Below the pieces are notes generated by a model that did no database searches, had not been told where the DNA came from, and was given only the letters and a program-made list of their open reading frames with translations. Below, in pieces: positions 1-12,925 of a DNA stretch of 64,000 nucleotides (within the stretch, counting starts at the first letter, position 1; each line of letters begins with the position of its first letter). A program made the translations under genes and the position numbers. The stretch comes from Artemia franciscana (taxonomy: Eukaryota; Arthropoda; Branchiopoda; Anostraca; Artemiidae). Location of the stretch: assembly GCF_032884065.1 (NCBI RefSeq), contig NC_088883.1:29463355-29527354 (forward strand), read 5' to 3'.

Positions 1-1260
1 ATTTTATATACTGCCCCCTCTCCCCTAACTGTATTAGTACTAGCAGTGTTAATAGTAGTAATATACAAATATAGCCTGTTGTTTAGTTCAACATCCCCCT
101 GAAAATGCCCTGAAAGCTTCAATTTCATGCCCTAAGTCCTTCCTGGGATATCGATGACACAACCTATTGAGTACCTACAAACAATGGAAGTTTCTATGTC
201 CCTTAAATATCTCCTTAAAGCATCACCCCGTCCCAACCAAGGATGACCTGCTTTCCGCCTACCCCTAGATGGTATGCTGAAAAGAACGATCTTCGCAATC
301 TAAAGATTGTCAAAAGATGCCATAAATATATCCTGAAAGTTTCAGCTTATTGCCGCTTAAAGGCGCTCCTGAGATATTGCTGATAAGGTCTTTCGACAAT
401 CTATCTGCGCATAATTTTTTTATTTTTTTATTATTATCTTGATAGACTTAGCATAGTAGACTGAGTATATAGGTGTTGTAGCAGCAGTAGATGTAGAAAT
501 AGACTTCGTAGTAGTAACCTGTACATATTACTTTTTGTTTAGTTCAACATCTCCTTCAACATGTCCTGAAACTATAACGTTATTAATCTAAGTCTCTCCT
601 ATAGTTTCTGTGATATTTTTTTTTTTTACTTTCAAATACCCAAAGTTGAAAGTGCCTTAATACCCTTAGCCTCAGCGGTAATAGTCGTGGGAGTATTTGA
701 AATAGTAGAAGTAGCAGTAGTAATAAGTACAAAGTGCCTTGTCGCTAGTTCAACATCTCCCTCAACCATTGGACAAAAAGTATTATCTTAATATTCTACA
801 CCATTCCTGGGATACTGCTGATAATGTATTTTTGCAACTTTCATACGTATAGCGTGTTTTAATTTCGTTTAAAGTTCCCATAAATATTTTCTATAATTTC
901 ATCATAACACCCTTATCCTGAGCACTAGTAGTAGTCGTGCTAATAGCAGCATTAATAGCAATTTAGTACACACATGTTACCTTTTGGCCAGTTGACTGTC
1001 CTCCTCATGATGCTTTGGAAGTTTTGACTTGATACGGTACATTGTTCCAAAGATATTGCTGATATGCCCCTTTGACAATATGTATCATGCGTAGTATGTT
1101 ACAATTTAGTTATTCTTTCTTCTTAGCATTTCCTCACATCTTCACTTCAATATCGTCATCCTTGGAAGTACTTGCTGCAGAAGTAGTAACTGTAGTAGTA
1201 GTAGTAGTAGTAGTAGTAGCTGCAGTTGTAGTTTTAATTACCGTATTGTAACATTAAAAC
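1..1260. repeat. Diverged ~230-bp tandem repeat with GTA-rich spacers (family S)
   Basis: Related cores begin near 76, 305, 534, 739 and 980, 205-241 bp apart. They share a 'tagttcaacatctcc' start, 'cctgaaag' in the middle and 'gatattgctgataa' near the end. The cores are separated by degenerate AGT/GTA trinucleotide tracts, the cleanest at about 1192-1221. No reading frame runs through the units. A reverse-strand relative lies at 31576-32060, next to ACT-rich DNA. An old satellite or repeat family is the best description. Confidence 0.55.
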
Positions 1261-2450
1261 TCAAGCTGGATAGACTTTTAACTTGACATGAACTGATTCC
1301 AAAACATGTACACACAATACAAGTAAACTTGCCTCCTTCACGGACCAGAGGGGTGCAGAACAATCAGAAGAAGAATCTATTAATGACCGTCTAAAACTCA
1401 ATCATGCGGTATCCTGAAAGCAAAATCACTAAGAAAAAATTAAGTCGGCTAGTAAGTAACAAAAACAGAGAAATTAATGCTATTAGCCAATGCGTTTTCT
1501 TGGTTAGATTTTTGCTTCAAAAACTTAAATAACTAAAGCATGGCTGAGAATGGTTTATATATAGGAGATAAAACGACAATTTTCTGGTTTAAAATGGATG
1601 ACATACAGTGTTACCTAACACGCCCTCCCTAATAGAAATGGCCGTTGTTGCATCCCTCCTAGTGAAATGCAAAACAAAATTAAACTCCCAAAACTCAAAT
1701 TTTAAAGATCTTCCATGATGGATGTCCACATTTGCGGGATACCAGAATGCAGAACAATCAGAAGAAGAATCTATTAATGACCGTCTAACACTTAATAATT
1801 CAGAATCCTGAAAGCAAAATCAATAAAAAAAAATTAAGTCAGCTAGTAAGTAACGAAAACAGAGAAATTCATGCTATTGGCCAATGCGTTTCCTTGGTCA
1901 GATTTATGCTTCAGAAACTTAAATAACTAAAGCGTGGCTGAGAGTGGTTTATGTATAGGAGATAAAACGACAATTATCTGGTTTAAAATGGATGACATAC
2001 TATGTTCTCTAACACGCCCTCCCTATTAGAAATGGCCAATGTCGCATCCCTCCTGGTGAAATGGAAAATAAAACTGAACTCCCAAAACCTCAAACTTTAA
2101 AGATCTTCTATGATGGATGTCCACACTTGCAGAATACCAGATCGGCTTAGCTCAGAGCTTGGCCAACGATTCATTGCCATCCACATATCTACAAATCTTC
2201 GGATCTACGGATAAGTTGCCGTATCTACGGATCTTCTATGATGGATGTCCACATTTGCGGGATACCAGATCAGCTTAGCTCAGCTTGGCCAACGATTCAT
2301 TCCCATCCACGTATCTACAGAGATGAACCATCGAAACAACAACTATTGGAAAAGCTTTGGCTTTCTAAGAACAAAATCAACGAAATAACCTTAATCGTGC
2401 CAATACAACAAAGATAAAATCGGGAAGTAGGAATGAAAGATCGGGTGTTC

Positions 2451-2454
<4 letters not shown>

Positions 2455-2546
<92 letters not shown>
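2455..2546. repeat. (TA)n microsatellite
   Basis: About 92 bp of almost pure TA dinucleotide ends the second copy of the triplicated unit. Confidence 0.97.
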
Positions 2547-2547
<1 letters not shown>

Positions 2548-3201
2548 CTCAATCATTCAGTATCCTGAAAGCAAAATCAATAAAAAAAAATTAAGTCAGC
2601 TAGTAAGTAACGAAAACAGAGAAATTCATGCTATTGGCCAATGCGTTTCCTTGGTCAGATTTATGCTTCAGAAACTGTATAACTAAAGCGTGGCTGAGAG
2701 TGGTTTATGTATAGGAGATAAAACGACAATTTTCTGGTTTAAAATAGATGACATACTATGTTCTCTAACACGCCCTCCCTATTAGAAATGGACAATGTCG
2801 CATCCCTCCTGGTGAAATGGAAAATAAAACTGAACTACCAAAACCTCAAACTTTAAAGATCTTCTATGATGGATGTCCACACTTGCGGAATACCAGATCA
2901 GCTTAGCTCAGCTTGGCCAACGATTCATTGCCATCCACGTATCTACAAATCTTCGGATCTACGGATAAGTTGCCGTATCTACGGATCTTCTATGATGGAT
3001 GTCCACATTTTCGGGATACCAGATCAGCATAGCTCAGCTTGGCCAACGATTCATTCCCATCCACGTATCTACAGTGATGAACCATCGGAACAACAACTAT
3101 TGGAAAAGCTTTGGCTTTCTAAGAACAAAATCCACGAAATAAGCTTAATCGTGCCAATACAACAAAGATAAAATCGGGAAGTAGGAATGAAAGATCGGGT
3201 G

Positions 3202-3950
<749 letters not shown>

Positions 3951-4620
3951 ATGCTATCCTGCCTTCTATACGACAAATAATTTCTGATTTCTCCTATGAG
4001 TGGTGTGGTTCTTCTCATTCTGTCTTCTATATGTTCTTCTCATTCTCATTCTGTCTTCTATACGTTCTTCTCATTCTGTCTTCAATGCTATCCTGCCTTC
4101 TATACGACAAATAATATCTGATTTCTCCTATGAGTGGTGTGGTTCTTCTCATTCTGTCTTCTATACGTTCTTCTCATTCTCATTCTGTCTTCTATACGTT
4201 CTTCTCATTCTGTCTTCAATGCTATCCTGCCTTCACTACGACAAATAATATCTGATTTCTCCTATGAGTGGTGTGGTTCTTCTCATTCTGTCTTCTATAC
4301 GTTCTTCTCATTCTGTCTTCAATGCTATCCTGCCTTCTATACGACAAATAATATCTGATTTCTCCTATGAGTGGTGTGGTTCTTCTCATTCTGTCTTCTA
4401 TACGTTCTTCTCATTCTGTCTTCAATGCTATCCTGCCTTCACTACGACAAATAATATCTGATTTCTCCTATGAGTGGTGTGGTTCTTCTCAATCTGTCTT
4501 CTATACGTTCTTCTCATTCTGTCTTCAATGCTATCCTGCCTTCTATACGACAAATAATATCTGATTTCTCCTATGAGTGGTGCGGTTCTTCTCATTCTGT
4601 CTACAGATTATCTTCTTTTC
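3951..4620. repeat. 103/134-bp tandem array
   Basis: The anchor 'atgctatcctgcctt' recurs at 3951, 4085, 4219, 4322, 4425 and 4528, giving periods of 134, 134, 103, 103 and 103 bp. The long units contain an extra ~31-bp internal copy of the 'tctcattctgtcttctatacgttct' type. Neither period is a multiple of three, so near-identical open frames appear in all three forward phases. That marks them as by-products of the repeat, not a gene. From 4219 on, units alternate between 'ccttcacta' and 'ccttctata', which suggests a two-unit higher-order repeat. Confidence 0.92.
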
Positions 4621-5460
4621 TGTTAAGAGGACAAAGACATCCCTCTTCCATTGAAATCTCCCTATATTCGCGATATATAACAACCAATTCCACAGAAAAA
4701 TAACTGTCTACTAGCGCAGAATTGAAAAAACAAAACAAAAATACAAATCATCTTCGAATACAAACGGAAGAGTAGTGTCTCCCGATTTTGACCGAATTGT
4801 CAAATTATATTCTCTCTTTGTCTTCTCTATCCTATTGCTCCTTTTTTTTCTCCTCTACTTTTTCTTAATTTACAAGAGAAACTAAACATATGATCTTCTA
4901 ATGGGAATTGGATTTCAACATTTAGTTTCTTTTATACAACTCAGTTCCTACGAACTTTCGAAGGGAAATCACGAACTCTTTTCAACTTTTTGTGGCCCAC
5001 TAGTTCAAGGGGTCAATTAGAAACTTGATTTTAGCGCTCATTATTGTTGCCATATCTTTGCAACACAAGGTTTGGGCCGTACCAATTGCTTATTTTAATT
5101 AATTTTGAGGATTAAAATCTGTACACTAATTAAAATACAAATTTTTAAGGCTTTTAATGGTTGTTGACACCACTCTCAGTGGCTACCATACGAGTGTGTT
5201 ATGCAGTAAAATCAAAACCTTTTTGAATAGGATATAAAAAAAATCTTATGGGTATCCAGGTGCTATGCCTAGATTAGGAGAGGATGTCTGGACATGATAA
5301 AGGTTGAACAAACAAAAATCCTAGCTAGTGAGGAGAATAAGTGTCTTATCAATTTGTTGAAAGTATACCTTCCTCCATTGATGTGTTTGTATCTCATGGA
5401 ACCATATTGCATTGTACGTAATGTGCTGGTATTATACCTTTCCATCTATCTCTGTTATAA
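4621..5460. other. Unannotated AT-rich segment
   Basis: No protein family, RNA gene or repeat is recognised. The 72-codon open frame at 5294-5512 runs into the PHE arm and is unlikely to be real. Confidence 0.4.
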
Positions 5461-7167
5461 ATTAAATAAAAAAAAACGAGGTTTTTTAACTGAAAGTAAG
5501 GAGCGACATTAAAACTTAAAACGCACAGAAATTACTTCGTATATGAAAGAGGCTGCTTCCTCATCAACGCCCCGCTCTTTAAGCTAAAGTTTGACTCTTT
5601 CTCTCAATTCTTCTTTTTAAAACAGTAAAAAACTTTAGCGTAAAGAGCGGGGCGTTGATGAGGAAGCAGCCTCTTTCATATACGAAGTAATTTCTGTGCG
5701 TTTTAAGTTTTAATGTCGCTCCTTACTTTCAGTTAAAAAACCTCGTTTTTTTTTATTTAATTTCTGAACGTTTTTGAATCAATGCATGTTTTGATTTTGG
5801 CTCTCCGCAGAGGAATAATCAAAACGAAATTTGCATATTTTTTTGGGGGGCTAAATGGCTTTCTCATAATTTTGATCGAATGATTTTGAGAAAAAAAGGG
5901 CGGGGGCAAAGCCTAGTTGCCCTCCGATTTTTTGGTTAATTAAAAAGGCAACTAGAACTTTTAATTTTTTACGAATCTTTTTATTGGTAAAAGATTTACG
6001 TAACTTATAAATTAGCTTACGTAAAGAACTTTTGTATTCTCATGTTTTTATTACATATATGAGGGGATTCGCCCCATCGTCAGTACCTCGCTCTTTACAC
6101 TAAAGCTTAAATTTTATCCCAATTCATTAAGAATGACCCCTGAATCACAAAAGCCGTAGAATAAATAGTTGAAATTACTAAAAATACTTTAGCGTAAAGA
6201 GCTAGGTATCATAAGGAGGTGAGCCCCTTATATGGGTAATAATTTCTGTTTGTTTTAAGTTTTATTGCTGTTCCTTACTTCCAGCTGAAAAAGCTTTTTC
6301 ACATTTATTTTTTATTTTAAATAATGCTAGTAAATCCTGCTCTCCCTTCATGGAAGTTTTCTTCTCCCATGACAAATTCTCGATGGAAAGTTCCCCCACC
6401 ATATCCCACTCTTCTCAGCCCCTCCCCCGAACCAAAAAAATCCTCCTGAAAACGCCTGTATACTTCCCAATAACCATTACTATATGTAAGCACAGGTCAA
6501 AGTTTGTAACTTGTTGCCCCTCCCACGGGGACTGTGGGGGAGTAACTCGTCCCCAAAGACATATTTATAAGGTTTTTCGACTACGCTGAATAAAATAGCT
6601 ATCTCAGAATTTTGATCCGTTGACTTTGGGAAAATAATTAGCGTGGGAGGGGGCCTAGGTGCCCTCCAATTTTTTTGGTCACTTAAAAAGGGCACTAGAA
6701 CTTTTCATTTCCGTTAGAATGAGCCCGCTTGCAACATTCTAGGACAACTGGGTCAATACGATCACCCCTGGGAAAAAAAAACAAAAAAAAACAAAAAAAC
6801 AAATAAACACGCATCCGTGATCTGCCTTCTGGCAAAAAATGCAAAATTCCACATTTTTGTAGATAGGAGCTCGAAACTTCTACAATAGGGTTCTCTGATA
6901 CGCTGAATCTGATGGTGTGATTTTCGTTAAGATTCTATGACTTTTAGGGGGTGTTTCCCCCTATTTTCTAAAATAAAGCAAATTTTCTCAGGCTCGTAAC
7001 TTTTGATGGGTAAGACTAAACTTGATGAAACTTATATATTTAAAACCACCATTAAAATGTGATTCTTTTGATATAGCTATTGGTATCAAAATTCCATTTT
7101 TTAGAGTTTTGGTTACTATTGAGCCGGGTCGCTCCTTACTACAGTTCGTTACCACGAACTGTTTGAT
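5461..7167 (+). mobile_element. PHE copy A, full-length non-coding interspersed element
   Basis: This is the reference copy of a family found at least eight times in the window. It begins with a ~300-bp near-perfect palindrome (5461-5760) whose arms start 'aactgaaagtaaggagcgac' and meet around an AAAGAGCGGGGCGTTGA core. A second, weaker inverted pair lies at about 6085-6215. A ~1-kb AT-rich body with G- and C-runs follows. The tail is 'gagccgggtcgctcctta', then a hairpin at 7142-7161. The tail, reverse-complemented, repeats the head motif 'agtaaggagcgac', so the ends form an imperfect terminal inverted repeat. No protein is encoded. I infer a non-autonomous DNA element; its superfamily is unknown. 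Confidence 0.75.
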
Positions 7168-7325
7168 TAACCCTTCCCCATACTATTCAAAGCAATTTGA
7201 TGAGAGTATACCTTTCCCCTACTTTCAAACAGTGCGTGGTAACGAACTACATTTAAGGAACGTCTCGGGTTAATAGTAACCAAAACTCTAAAATAAAGAA
7301 ATTGTTATCACAATATATACATCAT
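7060..7325. repeat. Inverted pair of PHE tails
   Basis: The copy A tail (7060-7167) is followed about 60 bp later by an inverted copy of the same tail (about 7228-7325, from 'gtgcgtggtaacgaact' to 'caaaactctaaaat'). The result is a tail-to-tail palindrome. Confidence 0.7.
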
Positions 7326-7958
7326 GAGATTTGAATTTTTAAGCTGAAGTTATAATCAGAACCCCAGGAAAATTGTGTACCTTATTTGTATAATGTATGT
7401 TACATTCTCCGTTTGCATGGCTGATTAACGCTACATTGACAAATATGATGGCAAGGCAATCTAATTGCCTATAGGCAAATAGGTAAATGCCTATATAGGC
7501 AAAATGCCTATAGGCTCATGCATACAAAGCACACTACTGTTTTATTTCAAGTCCGTTATTAGATAAGCGTTACGAGGAGATTTTTCACTTTAAATTAAAT
7601 GTGTTGGGAGATAATTTGATTAAACGGTATATAGATGTTTTCACTTTCTATATTTGTTATAATGATTTCAATATCTCCGATCATTTCTTTGCTCAAATTA
7701 ATTAAATCTTCGCTTTGCCAATGTTCATTAGCCGAGATTGTAATTAAAGAGTATTTTGTACAATTTTTTCCAAACATTGAACAATATTAAAAAAAAAACT
7801 TCGATGTCTTAAATGCTTACCACAAAAGTGTAGATTTGAAATTACGCGGGTTCAGCCGCTGTATAAAGAAGAATGAACTACTGGCTATTTTTCGCTATTC
7901 AAAATCAGCGGCATTTCAATGTTTTGCGCCTTTTCGTTTGTGTATCGTTTGTGCCTTT
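7326..7958. other. Unannotated segment with GCCTATAGGC palindromes
   Basis: No gene is seen. At about 7460-7515 the decamer palindrome 'gcctataggc' and close variants recur several times. The rest is AT-rich and unrecognised. Confidence 0.45.
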
Positions 7959-8640
7959 TCGTGATTAAACAAAAAAAGATTTTTTCCACTGAAAGTAAGG
8001 TCAAAATTAAGAATTAAACGAACATAAATAATTATAATATGGGGAGGACACCCTCTCCACAATACCTCGCTCTTCACGCTAACATTACGTAGAATTTTCA
8101 AAAAGCTAACCTAGTCTAATTTAACAAAGCTTGTGTCTTACTTTTTGTTCGTAAAAAATTGGAATAAAAAGTTATACTTTAGCGTAAAAAGCGAATTAAA
8201 AAGAGCGTAAAAGAGCGTTAAGAGCCTCCTGAAAGATGTCTGTTTACTTCTCAATAACAAATGCTATGAGTGAGCAATAGGCAATAGGCTTTTCTTTTTT
8301 GAATAAACACACCGTGTTAAAAACACACACGGGTGCGACAAAAAACAAGTGTTTTAACTGGAAGTAAGGAACGACACTTAAACTTAAAACAAACAAAAAA
8401 CTTCCGTATATGAAAGGTGCTGTTCCCTCATCAACGGCTCACTCTTAAACTATACTGAAGTTTGACTCTTTGTCTCAACTCTACCTTTGAAACAACAAAA
8501 GCTTTAGCGTAAAGAGTGAAGTGTTGAGGAGGGGACAACCGCTTTTTACACATGGAATAATTTCTGTTCGTTTTAAGTTTTAATATTGCTCCTTACTTTC
8601 CGTTAAAAAAACTTATTGGTTTTTTTAGCTTCTTGACGTT
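7959..8640 (+). mobile_element. PHE fragments
   Basis: This stretch holds rearranged pieces of the PHE family. At 7970-8200 there is 'ctgaaagtaaggtcaa' with a 'cctcgctcttcacgctaa' / 'actttagcgtaaaaagcg' inverted pair. At 8225-8265 a piece of the body appears ('cctgaaagatgtctg'). At 8345-8620 there is a complete but diverged head palindrome. The order matches no full copy, so this is a composite of deleted copies. Confidence 0.65.
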
Positions 8641-8729
8641 TTTCAACCAATCCAGACTTAAATTTGGATCACCATACATGAAAAATAAAAACCAAATTTT
8701 CAAACTAATTTTGGATCATTTATTCCTTC

Positions 8730-8775
8730 TATAAATAACGATGAAGACCACACTGCCTTTCCATCACAAACACCA
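8730..8775 (-). repeat. Short fragment of the Penelope-associated terminal repeat
   Basis: 'gaccacactgcctttccatc' and its flanks match the segment at 12232-12258 in the inverted repeat beside the Penelope-like element. The match is about 40 bp. Confidence 0.5.
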
Positions 8776-10185
8776 ACAAGAGCTAAGAGCTCATATGGCA
8801 CTTGTGACGAGGCAAGACGAGCTAAGAGCCAAGAGCTCATGTGGTTCGAGCTCCAACAAAATTCTAAGAATCAATAGAATGATTTAAAAGGAAAATCAGA
8901 GGCTTAATGCCGGTCAGGATTTAAAATAAGAGCTCTGAGTCACGATGTCCTTCTAAATATCAAAATTCATTAAGATCCGATCACCCACTCGTAAGTTATA
9001 AATACCAAGTTTTTTCTAATTTTTCCTCTCTCTTTACCCCCCAGAAGGTCGAATCATGGAAAACGACTTTATCAAGTCAATTTGTGCAGCTCCCTGACAC
9101 ACCTATTAATTTTCATCGTCCTAGCACGTCCAGAAGCACCAAACTCGCCAAATCACTGAACCTCTCCCCCCAACTCCCCCAAAGAGAGCGAATCCAGTAC
9201 AGTTACGTCAATCACGTATTAAGGACATTTACTTATTTTATCCACCAAGCTTCATCCTGATTCCTCCACTCCAAGTGTTTTCCAAGATTTCCCCCTCCAA
9301 CTCCCCCAAAGGTCAAAAGTTCTGGTCGGGATTTGAAATAAGAGCTCTGAGACACGAATTTCTTCTAAATATTAAATTTCATTAAGATCCGATCACCTAT
9401 TCGTAAGATAAAAATACCCCAATTTTCACGTTTTCCAAGAATTCTGGTTTCCCTTCCAACTCCCCCCAATGTCACAGGATCTGGTCGGAATTTAAAACTA
9501 GAGCTTTAAAGAACAAGATCCTTCTAAATATCAAATTTCATTAAGATCTGGTCACCCTTTCGTAAGTTACAAATACCTCAATTTTCAAAATTACCCCCAC
9601 CCCTAACTCCACCAAAGAGAGCAGATCCGGTCCGGTTATGTCAGTCACGTATCTTAGACAGGATTTTATTCTTCCCATCCAGTTTCATCCTGATCTCTCC
9701 GCTTTAAGTATTTTCTAAGATTTCCGGTCCCCCCAAATGCCCCCCCCCCGATGACGCTGGATCCGATTGAGATTTAAAATATGAGATCTGAGTTACCAGG
9801 TCCTTCTAAATATGCAGTTTCATGAAGATCCAATCACCCCTTCGTAAGTTAAAAATACGTCATTTTTTCTATTTTTTCAGAATTAACCCCCCCCCCCCCC
9901 AATGGAGCGGATCCCTTCAAATTATGTAAATCACGTATCTAAGACTTCTGCTTATTTTTGCCACCAAGTTTATCTTGATCCCTCCAATCTAAGTGTTTTC
10001 CCTGATTTTAGGCTCTCCCACCCCAAACTCCCTCCAATGTCACCAGATCCAGTCGTAATTTAAAAAAGAGCTCTGAGACACGATATCCTTATAAATATCA
10101 AATTTTATTGAGATCCGATCACCCGTTCGTAAGTTAAAAATACCTCATTTTTTCTAATTTTTCAGAATTTTTAAGATTTCTAGTG
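8776..10185 (-). repeat. Interspersed repeat family X with internal tandem units
   Basis: Blocks of the type 'atttaaaataagagctctgag' ... 'cattaagatccgatcaccc' ... 'cgtaagttaaaaatacc' recur near 8916, 9323, 9481, 9768 and 10049. Between them are C-rich joints ('aactcccccaa') and a 'cacgtatctaagac' ... 'ccaccaagttt' block. The end near 8776-8850, with repeated 'aagagctcatatggc', matches 38600-38700 in the opposite orientation. There are no convincing open frames. It is probably a non-autonomous element with amplified internal units. Confidence 0.65.
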
Positions 10186-10381
10186 ATTTTTGGGAAGTAT
10201 GGAAGATAAATTATGTTTTGGGGTTTATCGGAATTTTCACATGGTAAATTATCGTTGATTTTATGGGAGTGTCTTTTCACTCTACGGTTAATTGTATTAT
10301 TAATAAATAAAAGACTTATTAATAAATAATAAATTTAATAAATAAATTAATAAATAAATAAATTAATAATACCCATTTCCA
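10186..10381. other. AT-rich linker with AATAAAT runs
   Basis: From 10300 to 10375 the sequence is a degenerate run of 'aataaataaatt'. It lies against the 3' end of the reverse-strand Penelope-like element and may be its tail or target. Confidence 0.4.
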
Positions 10382-11950
10382 AAAAGCATGTCCCTGATAA
10401 AGTCTAGTTCAGCTGTGATGTAGGAATCAGAACAAATATTCAGGGCACGATCTACGAGAGAAATTACGACACTTCTTTTAACTTGTGGGGGGTGGTTTGA
10501 TTCAAAATATAAATATCTATTGTTTTGTGTTGGTTTTCTGTAAATAGTAAAATTGAGTTCATCTAAGTTACGAATAGTTACAACATCTAGGAATGAGATT
10601 TTATTTGCAATTTCAATTTGTAAGGTAAACTGTAAATTCCTATCATATGTGTTAAGGTGATCTGAAAAACCCCCAAGTTCATTTTCCCCATAATTTCAAA
10701 GTGAGATTACGTCATCCATGTAACGTCCCCAAGAGATACGATTAAAAAAATATGAATTTAATGCCCAATTTTCAATATGCTCTACATAAATATTCGCCAG
10801 TAACCCGGAAAGAGGCGCACCCATGGGTAAGCCATTTATTTGTTGGTAGAAAGAATTACGGAATTAGAAATACATTGAATACTTGTTACAAAGTTTAACC
10901 AAGGTCATTAAAACGTCGCAATCTAGTTCTGATGCTGAAATTTCTATTACGTCATAATTTTCATTTATTTCATTTTCTAATAATTTCTCGGATTCTGCTA
11001 CATTAATATTTGTATGCATAGACACAACGTCAAAGCTACTGATAATTGTATTTTCTGAAATATTTACGTTTTTGAGTTTTTCAACTAAATCGCCCGAATT
11101 ACACATATAAGATTTTTGAGAAAAAAGCAAAGGTTTAAAGGCTGTACATAACCATTTTCCAATGTTTGAGGTGGGGGCTTTCGTACAAGCTACAATATGC
11201 CCTTAAAGGAATGCCTTGCTTATGTAATTTTGGTAGACTATGCAATTTTGTACAAAAGCTGCTTCGGGGGAAAATTTATTATACAACTGTGGAATAATTT
11301 TACCAATTCTGTTTTAGATCTTTTAATTCTTTTATAATTTTGTTAGCAAACTGATCAGTATGGTCGTGTGTTATAGTTTTATATGCAGTTTTGTCATTTA
11401 GATGTGCATGAATTTTTGTGTCGTAATCTTTCGTAACCATGACAACCAAAGAATTTCTTTTATCTGCTTTAGTTATAATAATGGACGGATCTTTGCGGAG
11501 ATTGGATGGAATTCTTAGGTTACACAAATTATCTGGTTTTATATTGGCGGGAAAATTAGCCTTTTTTTATTATTGTAAAGTGTATCAATAAGACAAGCCC
11601 TAACTTCGTCTGGGTTAGAAATCGATGAATAAAATTTGTGCAAAGACGACTCTAGAGAGGAAATCAAATCCGCCACAGGAACTTGTTTTGGAAGAAAAGA
11701 GAATTTTGGACCTTTTTTGAGAGTTTGTATTTCCAATCGTTCAAACATTCTAGAGGACAAGTTAACCACAGCCGGTCCAGGAGTGAATCTTGGACCATAA
11801 ATAGGGTTATTTATCGATGATTCCTTTTGTAGGTTTTCCAATTTTTTAATAAGTCTTTCCCTTAATAAGAGGAAATCATGACTAAATAAATTTCTTTCCA
11901 ATCCAGTAACTTGATTAAAATCAGCAGAAGACAAATTTTCGAGTAAAAAC
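10382..11950 (-). pseudogene. Penelope-like retroelement reverse transcriptase, broken
   Basis: Read on the reverse strand, this encodes the core of a Penelope-like reverse transcriptase, the enzyme that copies element RNA into DNA. In order it contains an N-terminal region (11539-11934), 'DPSIIITKADKRNSLVVM' (about 11440-11495), 'LPKLHKQGIPLRAY' (about 11190-11235), 'SFDVVSMHTNI' (about 11010-11045), 'QINGLPMGAPLSGLLANIY' (about 10790-10850), the catalytic YMDD (10711-10722), and 'KISFLDV' ... 'IYRKPT' ... 'RYLYFESNHPP' down to 'FIRDMLFGNGY' near 10382. The frame is broken by stops at 10864-10866 and 10695-10697, a frameshift near 11190, and another break near 11530. No GIY-YIG endonuclease follows. 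I am confident it is an inactive Penelope-like copy; the subfamily is uncertain. Confidence 0.85.
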
Positions 11951-12059
11951 TTTTCTAGAGATTTCCTTTCAGAGGAAATAATGTATCATTTTTGTTTTTT
12001 ATCTTTAATAATGTGTATTAATGTTTTTAATTGTAATGTATGAGCAAATCGCTCTTCTT

Positions 12060-12665
12060 TTCGGGTATTTAAGTGTTATCTGAATCTTAAAGACTTGGGA
12101 ATAAGATTTTCAAATTTGCAAGATTCCAAGAACTTTTGCTGGTTAAATATTAGCATGTTTTTTGTCCAAACTAATGAGGTAAAACATATCATTGGTCAAC
12201 TGCTCCCCATAAGTGAGACGTAAATATCGACAAAGACCACACTGCCTTTCCATCACAAACACCAAAAACAAGAAGAACAATAGGGAATTTTTTAAGACAG
12301 TGGGAAACAAATTAGAATGAATATTTTGGCCCCATGTCCAAGGGCCGTCCTCAGCAATACAAATAAGAAAAAACAACTTACGAGAGGATAAAATCAATAA
12401 AACTAAAATGAACAGATTTTCAAAACTGTTAAAAAATTCCCTATTGTTCTTCTTGTTTTTGGTGTTTGTGATCGCAAGGCAGTGTGGTCTTCGTTGTTAT
12501 TTACGTCTTGCTTATGGGGAGCAGTTGACCAATGATATATTTAAAATCATTGGTTTAGGCAAAAAACATGCTAATATTATTAACCAGCAAAAGGTCTTGG
12601 AATCTTGCAAATTTGAAAATCTTATTCCCAAGTCTTTAAGATTCAGATATTTAGTCTGGATTTAG
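12060..12665. repeat. Large inverted repeat beside the Penelope-like element
   Basis: The left arm (about 12080-12295, then 12399-12407) pairs with the right arm (about 12408-12660). Examples are 'gacttgggaataagattttc' near 12093 against 'gaaaatcttattcccaagtc' near 12616, and 'agaagaacaatagggaattt' against 'aaattccctattgttcttct'. The left arm carries ~110 bp (12296-12400) that the right arm lacks. The open frames in the arms (12143-12397 reverse, 12408-12665 forward) read the same 'KNSLLFFLFLVFV' peptide, as expected of a palindrome. Penelope-like elements often carry inverted or partly duplicated terminal segments, which fits. Confidence 0.8.
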
Positions 12666-12925
12666 GAGAATATTCACTGAATGCTTTATACACAAATTTA
12701 ATTAAAAATGACCTTACAAAATATTTTAAAAAACCAATAGATATTAACACATAGCCTGTCACAAGTAGACCTATAATATCAGCAGCGAAAAAAGCTAGGC
12801 TGGCATTAAAAACCTGTTTTTAAATCATTTTTTTTTCATTTCATTGAATTGCCTCGTTTCATAACAATTTATTTTTCAGTCCTGGTTGAACTTCGCTGAG
12901 ACAAGGATGCTTTGACTGTTTTGAA
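12666..12925. other. AT-rich segment between repeat copies
   Basis: There is no clear coding potential. The first 80 bp can be read as 'LNALYTNLIKNDLTKYF', which may continue a Penelope-like upstream region, but this is weak. Confidence 0.3.

Noticed and set aside
4000..4703. Repeated 65-93-codon frames with the same 'SGVVLLILSSIRSSHSVF' peptide, as if a tandem gene family
   Set aside because: The DNA period (103 or 134 bp) is not a multiple of three, so the peptide recurs in different phases. It is a satellite, not a gene.
12143..12665. A pair of divergent small genes encoding KNSLLFFLFLVFV-type membrane peptides
   Set aside because: The two frames are arms of one inverted repeat beside the Penelope-like element, so the shared peptide reflects the palindrome.
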